Shown: piece by piece, positions 8,528 to 17,900 of the stretch
How positions within the stretch are numbered: the stretch's first letter is position 1
Layout: every line of letters begins with the position of its first letter
Assembly: GCA_964432565.1 (NCBI GenBank)
Contig: CAYSOA010000002.1
Span: 1-64,000 of the forward strand
Length of the DNA: 64,000 nt
Direction: 5' to 3'
From: CAIOHW01 sp964432565
Lineage (GTDB): Bacteria; Bdellovibrionota; UBA1018
Position numbers and translations under genes: made by a program
Notes under the pieces: generated by a model
The model's input: the letters and a program-made list of their open reading frames with translations, nothing else
What the model was told of the DNA's origin: nothing
Databases searched by the model: none

Positions 8528-8566
8528 GAGGGCCGGCCCCAGTCGGGACCGGCCCTCCTTTCTTTC
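8528..8566 (+). terminator. Rho-independent terminator after ppdK
   Basis: A 13-bp GC-rich stem (GAGGGCCGGCCCC at 8528-8540 with GGGACCGGCCCTC at 8545-8557, one mismatch), four-base loop, then CCTTTCTTT. It lies 36 bp after the ppdK stop. The reverse strand lacks a T-run, so it serves mainly the plus-strand operon. Confidence 0.8.
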
Positions 8567-8580
8567 ACCGCACTTCGAAA

Positions 8581-11500
8581 TCAGCGCCGCAGTTCGGGAT
8601 GCGCCATCAACAGGAAGCGATTCAGCAGCTCGAGGTTGCTGAAAACCACCCCCTGATCGCCGGCGTTGGACACACCTCCGACGATGGCTCCGAGCATTTC
8701 GGGCATCCCTTCTGTGCCGGCCATTGCCTGAAGCAATTCCCCGACAACGGGGTTCCGCTTCAAAATCCCGGAGATCTGCGTTCGTCGCTGCTCAACAGCC
8801 AGCGCCAGCTTGCGTGAATCGTACGACTTTTTGGCCTGCTCCAGCGCCTGGGCTGCCGACATCACCTGCTCGACAACGCCTGCGAGCTCCTCGACCTTTC
8901 GGATACCAGCAGCCTCCGGCAGGGCCCCGAGAACCTCGTTAGCCTTGGTCAGCACAAGAGCAAACTCGCTCTTGAGCTCCTCGATCTTTTCAGGCGACGC
9001 TCCGGATGAAACCGCGGCCTCGAGCTCGGCCAGCTTGCCCATCACGAGCCCGTAGCCGCCCACGATTTGCTCGCGCATTCCGCGAATTCGACCCAGAAGC
9101 TCAACTCGCTCGACGAGGGCGCCCGACACCACCGCACCTTCCGGCGCCCAATACTTCAGCTGGTCGGCATCGGTAGCAGATGACCCCGGACGAACCACTG
9201 CGAGGGCTCCAGCGCGCGGCGAGAACGAGCTCAACACCCGGAAGAGCTGCGAACCGTTATCCTTGGCCTCGAGTCCATCGACATCCTGGAACAGAATTCC
9301 GCCGAGGATCGCGTACTGCCGCATCATGTCGGTCACTTCGGACTGGAATCGCGTGTCGAGAGGGATCATTGCGGCAGTCCTTCCCGAATCATCGATCACG
9401 GCGCCCACGGGCTGTAGCCTGTTGGAGAGCACCTCATGCAGCAATCCGATGGTCGGAAGCTCAAGAGGAGACTTCACCTGCTGCGAGAACACCATCTTTT
9501 CCAGCTCGGGGTATGAAAACCGAAGATCGACGGCTTCGTATCTCGGGAATCCCAGCTGACGCTCCGTGAGCATCATCAGGGCGACCACCTTGTCGAACTC
9601 CACTCCCCTGATGCGCAGGCGATCGGAATCCTGGTCGAAACGAATGTCCTTCAGCCACTTGCGTTCGACCTTGACGGTTCGACCATCCTCCAGCCTGACA
9701 GCGAGCACCCGCTCATTCTCTCCGGCAAGCGCCGGAGCATCCGGACTGCGGACAATGGAGTGGAAGAAGTCCAATCCACCGAAGGCCGCCTCGGCGTAGG
9801 CGTTGACCTCAGGAGACCCCTGGATGGCCTGGTAGATCGTCTCTTCCAGGAACTGCCGGACCGGAAGGAATCGGGCAAACGTCCTGCCGACGTAGCTGCC
9901 GGTCCCGAGCACCGAGAAGCCCAGCTTGTTTCCGGCAAAGTTCCGGAGAGTGTACAGCTGGCGGTAGTCATCGACACTCGCCTGGACGATTTCGGCGGGA
10001 GTCGTCCCCCGGTCAAATCGGTTGCACACCGGCGTCATCCCTGCGTCCTCATCCGAGCAGAACGGCATGGCACGCACACCCGCCGCGGCTACCGCTGAGG
10101 TCGTGAGCTGGTTCCAGGAACGCACCCCCGATCGTTTCAGCGCTTCGGCCAGCGAGATCAATTCGCCAGAGTTCGTCTCAACGATTCCTGCATAGCCGGC
10201 CCGGATCGCAGCGATATCCTGCGGACCCAGCCCGTCATAGTGTTCGTCATTGGCGAGGTAATCCATCACCGACGAGTAATCACGCGTGCTCTTCTCGGAG
10301 GGACTGAACTTCCAGTTCTTCTTGTCGAATGAACCGATGAAATTGTGTCGGAGTCCGAGGTTATGGCCGATTTCATGGGCCAGCGTCGGCTTGTACACCC
10401 CAATCGCAAGCTCAAGATCCGACTTCTCAGAGTCGACGAGTTCCATCGACAACTCCGGGGCTTCGTACGCGCAGATATGAGCCTTCTCGAGGTTGGCGAA
10501 AAACTTCGAAAGCACCTCGGATCGCTTCGAATCGAGCTTCAACCTGGCCATCTCGCGGCTCGGAACACGGCCGGCAAGGACCTCGATGAGCTTCTGGTCG
10601 ACCAGATGCTGCATGCGCCTCGAATCGGAAAGGACTCCCTCCTTCACTCCCTGCGCGAACGCTTCGTAGAAAGCGAGCTCCACCGGCTTGCGCGGCATGG
10701 CTGCAATCGAATCGAGGCGCTCCTGGACGGAGATCCCCGCACGACGCGCGAGCGCCTTGCCGATCTTCCTCATCCGGGGCGATGCCAGATCTGAGGCCCC
10801 AGAGCGGAGCAAGCTCGGTGCAGCTGCATCCTCCTTCGCCGCCGAAATTCCAGGCGCTGCTTTCGTCTCGAGAGCAGCGGGACCCATGACCAGCGGAGAC
10901 GAGAGCTCTTTCAGGAACTGTTCGCGAGCCTTGCGAAGCTCCTTCATCGACTCGACATACGAATCGATGTTTCCGCCGTACATGAACACCGAAGCCGCTT
11001 CGACCTTTCCTGAACGCGGATTTTGGTGCGAGCCGCCGAGGCCAATGACACCCGAACTGGTTCGCTTCTGTACGTAATAGATGTGATTGACATCGAGGTC
11101 ACCCAGCGCCGATTTCGGCAGCTGATCCTCTCCCTCAACCAGAAGCTCAAGAACGTCATCTGAGCGCTCCATCGGGGTGCCCTTCAGAGCCTTGCGAAAC
11201 GCCTGGTTCCAGTCGGCCACAACCTCGCGGGTCGCCTGAATGATCTGCGCACGGGCTTCACGATCCTGATCGGCCGTCGGAATTCCCGACAGCACGTAAC
11301 GAATCTTCTTTCCTCCGCGGATATCGAAGAGCGCCGGAAGCGGGGTCACCGTTCCTTCAGTTCCGACATTTCCGTACTTGTTCGGCGTATTCTTGCTGTA
11401 AGTAAACAGGCCGAATCCGAGCTTCTTCTGAGCTTCGTAGGGAAGATCGAGCAGGGGCATTTCATCTTCAGCCTTGCGAGATCCCGAAAGGGCGTACTTC

Positions 11501-13179
11501 TTGATCGAGATGCGCTCCTGAAAGGTGAACGAGGTCTGCACCTGATCGAAGTACCCTGCGCGCAGCACTCCAGCGCAATCAACACCCGGGTTGTTCACGT
11601 AGGTGGCGTTCAGGCTAAGGCTGACGATACCGTCAGTGGCCATCCGATTATCGACTCCCGACACCGTCATGTCGGTCATTCCGGCAAAGCACTGGCCCAG
11701 CTCGTAGTAGTTCAGTGGCGACGAAACCGGCGGGACGGAATTTCCTTCCCAGCTCACGTAAGCGACAGCGTCAGGATGCGTGTGGTCCGCAGAAACCACC
11801 CGAGGGGTTGCAAGAAGGTTTCCGCGCTCATCGCGAATCTCTTCGCGAACATATTTCACGGGCAGCGACATCAGGTCAGACAGATCGACCCGATTTCCGC
11901 CCTTGACGGGCAGAAGGGCATCCGCGCGGACCAGGCGAAGCTTGTCCTTTTCGAAGACCATTCGAACAATCTCAAGAGGTCCTGCAGACCCGGCGAAGGT
12001 GTAGTCGAATGAGTTCGGACTGTCCTCCATGGTGCGGCGAAACAGAAACTCCCATTTCGCTGCGTCGGCAACCTTGATCGAGCGCCTTGCATCGAGGGAA
12101 CTTCGGCCCACTTCGGCAACCAGGGGATCACGATCAATCTGAATGAGGCGTCCAGCCCCCTTGGAAACCGGACGGAACTCGATCTCGGCCGAAAGCGTTC
12201 CATCGGAATCAAGAATCCGCCTGCGCGCCTCGACATGGGTCAAGGGGACGCGGTAGCGAGAGATCTGAACGCAATCCTTCAAGGATATGCGCTTCGAAAG
12301 GTCTGGCGAACAGCGCGAAAGCCCGGACGATGGCGGGCTCCCGCGGTCCTGAGCCTCAATCTGTTCGCGCTGGGAGGGGGTCACGCTCAAATCGTCGAGG
12401 GACACCAGCTCCTGAAGCAGAATTTCGCTTCCGTCGATCAGGGCCCGAAACCGCTCACCGCGTGCCACGCGAATCTCAAGTTCGCTCTCAAGCTCGGATT
12501 TCGAGAAAACCTCTCCGTCGATTTCAGAACGGACAAAAATGCGCTCGGCCTGCTCCCTACTGGCCGGAGCCACAGGAATGCGATCTTCGGGAAGCGTCGA
12601 CACCTGAACGTGGGTAGCCTGCTTCCACTCGGTTTGCTTCAGTCGCAGGGTCGAGGTCTCTTCGCCAAGATCGTTCTTCGAACGAACGACCTTTCCGTAA
12701 GCCTGGACTCGGTACTGGAATACCGGAAGCAGCTGCTCTCCTTTCTCTCCTCTTTCGAGAAGATCCTGCTCCTGCACCGACAGCTCTTCGATCGAGTCCA
12801 CCAGGCGATAGGCCGTCACGAAGTGTCGATCGACCTTGAATTTGATCTCGTAGCTCTTCTCGCCCATCCCGGTCAGCTCAAGCGATTTGAACATCGAGCG
12901 CAATGCTTCGGGAGCCCGAGCCTCGCGGACCATCACCTGGGAAACGTGCTCCACCGGCTTGAGCTTATGGGATGAATCGGGGCGCACCAGCCGCTGCTCT
13001 GGAGCCGTGATCACCACCACATCGGATTTCGAAAACAACTTCGTCTCAAGAATATTCTCGCCCGAGCCATCCGGAAAAGTGGCTTCACGAACCTTCGCGC
13101 ATCCCGATCCAAGGATCGTGACCAGTAAGGCGGCCATTGCTGCATACTGCTTCTTGGTGCTCAAAATCGACTGCTTCAT
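8581..13179 (-). CDS. Giant zinc-dependent metalloprotease lipoprotein (metzincin motif)
   Basis: A 1,532-residue protein with a lipoprotein-type signal (MKQSILSTKKQ, hydrophobic AALLVTILGSG, then Cys27). At about residues 930-945 lies HEIGHNLGLRHNF, the HExxHxxGxxH zinc site of metzincins. A downstream Met-turn may be the VMDY of DYSSVMDYLANDEHYDG. The fold around it resembles the DUF4953/5117-type 'zinc-dependent metalloprotease' proteins common in outer-membrane-associated secretomes. The first 900 residues (beta-rich, with repeated FRxL and VxLxD patterns) and the Glu/Ala-rich C-terminal helices (about 1400-1500) are unassigned. Inferred location is the outer membrane or cell surface, where it may degrade proteins. 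It is followed upstream in the same direction by the barrel gene at 13199, only 19 bp away, so the two form an operon with the barrel gene first. Confidence 0.85.
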   Translation of the reverse strand: MKQSILSTKKQYAAMAALLVTILGSGCAKVREATFPDGSGENILETKLFSKSDVVVITAPEQRLVRPDSSHKLKPVEHVSQVMVREARAPEALRSMFKSLELTGMGEKSYEIKFKVDRHFVTAYRLVDSIEELSVQEQDLLERGEKGEQLLPVFQYRVQAYGKVVRSKNDLGEETSTLRLKQTEWKQATHVQVSTLPEDRIPVAPASREQAERIFVRSEIDGEVFSKSELESELEIRVARGERFRALIDGSEILLQELVSLDDLSVTPSQREQIEAQDRGSPPSSGLSRCSPDLSKRISLKDCVQISRYRVPLTHVEARRRILDSDGTLSAEIEFRPVSKGAGRLIQIDRDPLVAEVGRSSLDARRSIKVADAAKWEFLFRRTMEDSPNSFDYTFAGSAGPLEIVRMVFEKDKLRLVRADALLPVKGGNRVDLSDLMSLPVKYVREEIRDERGNLLATPRVVSADHTHPDAVAYVSWEGNSVPPVSSPLNYYELGQCFAGMTDMTVSGVDNRMATDGIVSLSLNATYVNNPGVDCAGVLRAGYFDQVQTSFTFQERISIKKYALSGSRKAEDEMPLLDLPYEAQKKLGFGLFTYSKNTPNKYGNVGTEGTVTPLPALFDIRGGKKIRYVLSGIPTADQDREARAQIIQATREVVADWNQAFRKALKGTPMERSDDVLELLVEGEDQLPKSALGDLDVNHIYYVQKRTSSGVIGLGGSHQNPRSGKVEAASVFMYGGNIDSYVESMKELRKAREQFLKELSSPLVMGPAALETKAAPGISAAKEDAAAPSLLRSGASDLASPRMRKIGKALARRAGISVQERLDSIAAMPRKPVELAFYEAFAQGVKEGVLSDSRRMQHLVDQKLIEVLAGRVPSREMARLKLDSKRSEVLSKFFANLEKAHICAYEAPELSMELVDSEKSDLELAIGVYKPTLAHEIGHNLGLRHNFIGSFDKKNWKFSPSEKSTRDYSSVMDYLANDEHYDGLGPQDIAAIRAGYAGIVETNSGELISLAEALKRSGVRSWNQLTTSAVAAAGVRAMPFCSDEDAGMTPVCNRFDRGTTPAEIVQASVDDYRQLYTLRNFAGNKLGFSVLGTGSYVGRTFARFLPVRQFLEETIYQAIQGSPEVNAYAEAAFGGLDFFHSIVRSPDAPALAGENERVLAVRLEDGRTVKVERKWLKDIRFDQDSDRLRIRGVEFDKVVALMMLTERQLGFPRYEAVDLRFSYPELEKMVFSQQVKSPLELPTIGLLHEVLSNRLQPVGAVIDDSGRTAAMIPLDTRFQSEVTDMMRQYAILGGILFQDVDGLEAKDNGSQLFRVLSSFSPRAGALAVVRPGSSATDADQLKYWAPEGAVVSGALVERVELLGRIRGMREQIVGGYGLVMGKLAELEAAVSSGASPEKIEELKSEFALVLTKANEVLGALPEAAGIRKVEELAGVVEQVMSAAQALEQAKKSYDSRKLALAVEQRRTQISGILKRNPVVGELLQAMAGTEGMPEMLGAIVGGVSNAGDQGVVFSNLELLNRFLLMAHPELRR

Positions 13180-13198
13180 GTACGGCTTCCCCTCACTG

Positions 13199-14137
13199 TT
13201 AAAAAATCACCATCAACGACGTAAAGACTCGTGAACTCGTGGCATCAAAGACTGAGATGTTTGAAGTGAGGCCGTTCGCGCGGAGCACGTCGCCATCATT
13301 GGTATGTCCTACGGATAGAGTCAGCTCTGGAGTCAGCCGATATCCCAGGGTTTGTCCCAGTGAAAACGAGTGCCGCGAAGCCCCCTGATAGCTCCAGCCC
13401 GTGTTCCGGATAAAATCTCCGGAGAGGAACCACCTTGACTCAGGGGCAAAGTACACATTGATCCAGTTCGAAAGACGCCAGGCGGTATTCACTGCACCTG
13501 TGGTCGATGTCGAATATTGATGGAACGCCCGAGCAATGCCCGTCTCCCAGGAAACGAGAGCGTATTTCAAGATCGGAATCCTGCTTTTGGAGAAATCGGC
13601 ACCAAACCGTAGGGCAGGTCTGACGGAGGTCACCAGACTATCCCGCTCGCGTGAGCGTTTTGAAAGAGGCAGCACCGCCCAGATTGCGGGGGTCACCGAC
13701 ACGGTTGGGTTCAAGACGAGAGGACGGTAGGAGACTCGAAAGGACGGATCATAAAGTGTGAACTCCTGAAGATCAGTCATCTCCTTGTAGGCCGAGGCCA
13801 GCATGCCCACGGTCCAGTTCGAACTGAGCTGAAAGGAAGGAATCAAAACAATGCTAGAGCCGGTAGTGTGGTTTGCGGAGCTCGCGGGCATCAGGTTGGT
13901 GCCCCAGTCCACGATCACCACTCCGCGAAACCGTGACGCAAAGCCCTTCGAACTCACTTTGACTTCAGTGGCACCCGCACCAGCCTGGGCTTCGCCTTTC
14001 TTTTTTTTCTTGGCGACCTTCTTGTCAGCCAGAATCGACCCTTCGGCAGGACGAACGCCCCCCATTGTCAGCCCAAGTACGGTGGCCAGCGCTGCCAGCA
14101 GTGCAGGAAGCCAGAATCGGGGGGTTCTCAACAGCAC
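13199..14137 (-). CDS. Probable outer-membrane beta-barrel protein
   Basis: A 312-residue protein starting at GTG, preceded by GGAGGAG at a short spacing. It has an N-terminal hydrophobic signal (FWLPALLAALATVLGLTMGG), then a Lys-rich linker (KKVAKKKKKG), then amphipathic beta strands with aromatic girdle residues. Examples are GVVIVDWGTNLMP, SSNWTVGMLASAYKE, SFRVSYRPLVLNP and RWFLSGDFIRNTGWSY. It ends RVFTSLMVIF, with the terminal Phe expected for BAM recognition. No family name can be given. It is the first gene of a two-gene operon with the giant metalloprotease, so the barrel may anchor, export or display it; that is inference. Confidence 0.7.
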   Translation of the reverse strand: MLLRTPRFWLPALLAALATVLGLTMGGVRPAEGSILADKKVAKKKKKGEAQAGAGATEVKVSSKGFASRFRGVVIVDWGTNLMPASSANHTTGSSIVLIPSFQLSSNWTVGMLASAYKEMTDLQEFTLYDPSFRVSYRPLVLNPTVSVTPAIWAVLPLSKRSRERDSLVTSVRPALRFGADFSKSRIPILKYALVSWETGIARAFHQYSTSTTGAVNTAWRLSNWINVYFAPESRWFLSGDFIRNTGWSYQGASRHSFSLGQTLGYRLTPELTLSVGHTNDGDVLRANGLTSNISVFDATSSRVFTSLMVIF

Positions 14138-14479
14138 AGCACTCCTCCATCAGTTACGCTTCAGACGCTCCCGTCTGACCGGATGCGTTAATCAGAGCAC
14201 TCGGCATGCCAACTCTGCCGATCTCTAAGTGCCTGGTTTTACTCATCTATGTTTGCAGTTTCAGGCCTCGTCAGACCGGCCCCTGTCCAAAGAACGCTTC
14301 AGTTGTCTAAAGGATCGCCAAGATCCCCCGGCATCCGTCCAGAACCCACGCTGACCTTCCGGAGGGGGCGGAATCGGTCTTTTTGACCCCCAACAATCTG
14401 AAATCATGAGGATTTTAAAATTGTCCGACGGGACACATTTTCACCAAAAGCTGACTAAGCTAGTCTGATTTCAGAGAGT
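14138..14479. other. Non-coding upstream region of the barrel/protease operon
   Basis: No coding sequence is seen. Immediately before the barrel gene lies a perfect 7-bp inverted repeat, TCAGACG-N4-CGTCTGA (14161-14178), within the probable 5' leader. A second imperfect repeat, CGGCA...TGCCG, lies near 14203-14224. Neither is followed by a T-run, so they look like operators or leader hairpins and not terminators. Around 14383 TTGACC occurs without a good partner box. The stretch is otherwise unremarkable. Confidence 0.4.
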
Positions 14480-14870
14480 AACGGAGGACGTCGAATGGAC
14501 AACAAGAGAGCTCAGCAAGAGAGCGCCCCATTCTCGGATCGAGTGCAGATCGAGAGTCATGAAACCGGCCCCCCGAAGTTAAGGTAGCGTGGGCTGAACC
14601 GCTGACACGTGTGCGGAGCCCGCGAACTGCCTGGATCGCCTCTGGCCGGAGGCGACCGCGACAGCAAAACCCAAAAAATTTAAGATTTTACGATAACGGT
14701 GATCCCCGCCCAGTCAGCGTGAAAGGCTGAACTGAAAGGAGAGATCGGAAACAAGGCGACAGCCGCCCATTTCGAGGACTCGAGCGCGGATGACCGAATG
14801 ATGGTCTGAAAAGATCTCTGATAGAAGCGGAGCCTGGCCGGGTCGCACCCGGTCAGGCTCGCGTGTTTTC
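14480..14870 (+). ncRNA. Candidate structured RNA or leader, upstream of smc
   Basis: The stretch contains several consecutive hairpins readable by eye. GGGCT...AGCCC encloses CCGC...GCGG near 14591-14622. TCGCCTC...GAGGCGA lies at 14636-14655. CAGTCAGC pairs with GCTGAACTG near 14711-14737. CGAGGACTCG lies near 14773. It ends in a strong intrinsic terminator (separate entry), which defines a transcript of up to about 390 nt that does not run into smc. At its 5' end is a 30-codon ORF, 14495-14587, starting MDNKRAQQES with a perfect GGAGG seven bases upstream; a leader peptide or a gene remnant is possible. I tested by eye for tmRNA, RNase P RNA, SRP RNA and the c-di-GMP-I riboswitch and found none of their signatures. 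6S RNA cannot be excluded. Confidence 0.45.
14831..14869 (+). terminator. Rho-independent terminator upstream of smc
   Basis: A 13-bp stem (AGCCTGGCCGGGT with ACCCGGTCAGGCT, one G-U pair) with a three-base loop, followed by CGCGTGTTTT. It ends about 65 bp before the smc start. No conventional gene precedes it on the plus strand, so it implies an independently transcribed RNA. Confidence 0.75.
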
Positions 14871-14933
14871 ATGGCTTGCCTTTTCATTCTTGATTGCTAG
14901 ATTCGGGCATTCCTAGAGTGGGGGGAGTCGTCG

Positions 14934-17900
14934 ATGCGCGTTAAACGCTTGGAAATTCAGGGCTTTAAGTCTTTCAAAGACAAGACCGTGATCCATTTTG
15001 ACAAGGGAATCACGGGCATCGTCGGACCCAATGGCTGCGGCAAGTCCAATATCGTGGATGCCTTCTTCTGGGTCATGGGCGAACAGTCCTACAAGCACAT
15101 GCGCGGCACCGGTTCCGAAGATCTCATCTTCAATGGGAGCTCCCGCTACTCCCCGCTCGGCCTGGCTGAAGCCACCATGGTTCTCGAAACCGACGCCCAT
15201 GACGTCGATCCAGCGACAGGTGCCACCACCCAGGACATCCCCCTCCACCTCCGCTCGAAGGAAATCGCCGTCACCCGCCGCGTCTATCGTTCCGGCGAAG
15301 GCGAATATTTCATCAATGGCCAGCCCGCCAGACTCAAGGACATCCAGGAGCTCTTCATGGACACCGGTGTCGGTGCAAAGGGCTACTCGGTGATCGAACA
15401 GGGACAGATCGGTAAAATCGTCAACGCCAAGCCCGAAGAGCGGCGACTGCTGATCGAAGAAGCGGCAGGCATTGCGAAGTACAAAGCCCGCAAAAAGGAG
15501 TCGCTCCGCAAGATGGAAGCGACTCAGGGAAACCTGTCCCGCCTCAACGACGTCGTGCAGGAAATCGAGCGCAACCTCGGCTCGCTCGAGCGCCAGGCCC
15601 AAAAGGCCCGCTCCTACAACAAACTTCGGGCCGAACTTACTGACAAGGAAATGACCTGGGGACGCCGCAAGGCCCGAGTCATCCAGCAAAAGCTCGCCGA
15701 GCTGCACTCCTCAAAGAATATTGTCGATCAGGAGCTTGCTTCACTTCGCGCTGAACTCCAGACGGTCGAAAACTCGATCGAAGTGGATCGCATTTCGCAG
15801 CTGACGGACTCGAAGGCTGTCGAAGAGCTGCAGTCGACGCTACAGAACTCTCGTGGCGAACTGACTCGAGAGCAGAGCGCACTCGATCTTTCGCGTCGCC
15901 GCCAGGGCGACCTCGAGCAGCAGCTCCAGAACCTCCGTCGCGAACAAACGGAACTTTCTCAGAACATCGAAATCGATCGCGCCCGCCTGGCCGAGCAGGA
16001 ACGTGAGCTGGAGGAGGGCGAGGAACTTCTCCATTCGGCACAGTCCCGCGCCCAGGAACAGGAAGAACGGGTGCGCGAACGACGCCAGTCCACCGAAGCG
16101 TCACGTCGCTCGCTCGAACAGGCCCAGCGTTCCCTCCTGCAGGGCGTGGAGCAGGCTAACGAGCTCAATGCGCGTTCTGCCGCGATCACCAGCCGCATCG
16201 AAAGCCTCAAAGAACAGCTCGAGCGCATCAGCGAGGAGTCCTCACAAGCCTCACAGCGCACCGAAGAGAACGAGGCTCGTCTGTCCGCAACCCGGGCCGA
16301 ATTCGAGCAGCTCTCAGGCGATCGCGACACGCTTCGCGAAAGCCGCAACCAGCAGCAGCAGACGATTCGCGAACTCGAGAGTACTCTCCGCCTGCAGGAA
16401 CGAGCGGAGGACGAAAGCCTTCGTGAAGTCACTCGCCAGCGCGCGAAACTACAGAGCCTCAGAGAACTGGTCGAATCGCATGAAGGCATGGGTGATGGCC
16501 CGAAATCGCTACTGAGCTGGGCCAAGGAAAGCGGCCGTGGTGGAATTTCCACCCTCACCGAGCTGGTCGATGTCGACGCCGGTTTTGAGAGCGCGATGGA
16601 AGGATGGCTCGAAGGACAGCTCGAAGGGCTCCTATCGAAGGATCCGACGCTGGCAGTCGATGCTCTTCGTGAACTGGCCACCCGCAACGAGGGACGCGCC
16701 TGTATTCGCCTCGCCGGTCTCTGGAGTGCTCGCTCTTCGGATGAATCAGCCACGCTCTCGCAGGTACAGAATCTGCTCGGCTCGGCAGGACTCCAGTTTC
16801 AGGGAACGCTCCGCCAGAAGGTTCGCGCCAACGCCAAATCCGAAACCCAGCTCGCTGAAGCGGCGCAGAGTGCCTGCAACCGTGTCGCCATCGTTTCAGA
16901 CTCCGCCCCCCTCTCGGCATTCGTCGCCGGACCGTGGTTCCAGAAGCTGGCCGAGCTCGGTTGGTCTCTTGTCAGTCAGGACGGAATCGCCATCGACCTG
17001 CACTCGCAGGGAATTGCCCAGATCCGCGGCGGCAGTCTGAATTCCGACAAGTCTTCGAGCATTCTCGGTCGCAAGCGCGCCATTGCTGAGCTCGAAACCG
17101 TTGTTGAGAGCGCCGAAAAGCGGCACGCTGAAAACCAGGAACTGACCGAAACCACGCGCAACTCGCTGGAATCGGCACGCGCCCATCTGGCCACCGGAGA
17201 AGAAAAGCTTCGCGAGCTGGAAATCACGTGTGGAACGCTAGAACGCGAGACTCGACAGCTCGAACGCGCAGCGCAGGAAGCTCGCCAGAACCTGAATCGC
17301 CTCTCCTCTCAGCGTTCTCGCTGTGACGAGGATCTGGCACGCAATGAGTCGGATCTTGAGGACATCTCGCAGCATCTGTCCGAGATCCTGAGCGGTCGTT
17401 CGGAGCTCGAAATCCAGCTCAAGGCCCGTGATGAGGAAGTGCAGCAGTTCGATCTCGAACTCCGCGCCCTCGAGAGCGAGCTCCAGAACCTGAAGGTGGG
17501 CGAAGCGTCGGTTCGCGAACGCGCCCAGAGCCTCAAACGCGAGTTCAGCTCGCTTCAGGGCGTGGTGGCCGATCGTGAGCGCCGTATCGACGAGATCGCC
17601 CGCATCCTCGAGCGCGTATTTCAGGAGCAAAACCAGCACAGCGGTGGCGACGACCGAAGCGAGGCCAAGATCGAGGAACTCTCGATCCTCGTTGCCGAAC
17701 TTGAGTCACGACTCGCAGAAACGAAGAACAACCTTGAGATTGTCTCCGCACGTGTGAACGGTGGTCTCGAGCGAATCAAGACGCTCCACAAGCAGGGTGA
17801 GTCAAAAAATCACGACTCGATGGGGTTCACCCTAGAGATCGAGAAGCTGAACAGCGACTTTGCTCACCTCAAGCAAAACCTTGAGGAAAAATATGGCGTC

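Noticed and set aside
14480..14870. tmRNA, RNase P RNA, SRP RNA or c-di-GMP-I riboswitch
   Set aside because: None of the conserved sequences of these classes could be found by eye; left as unassigned.
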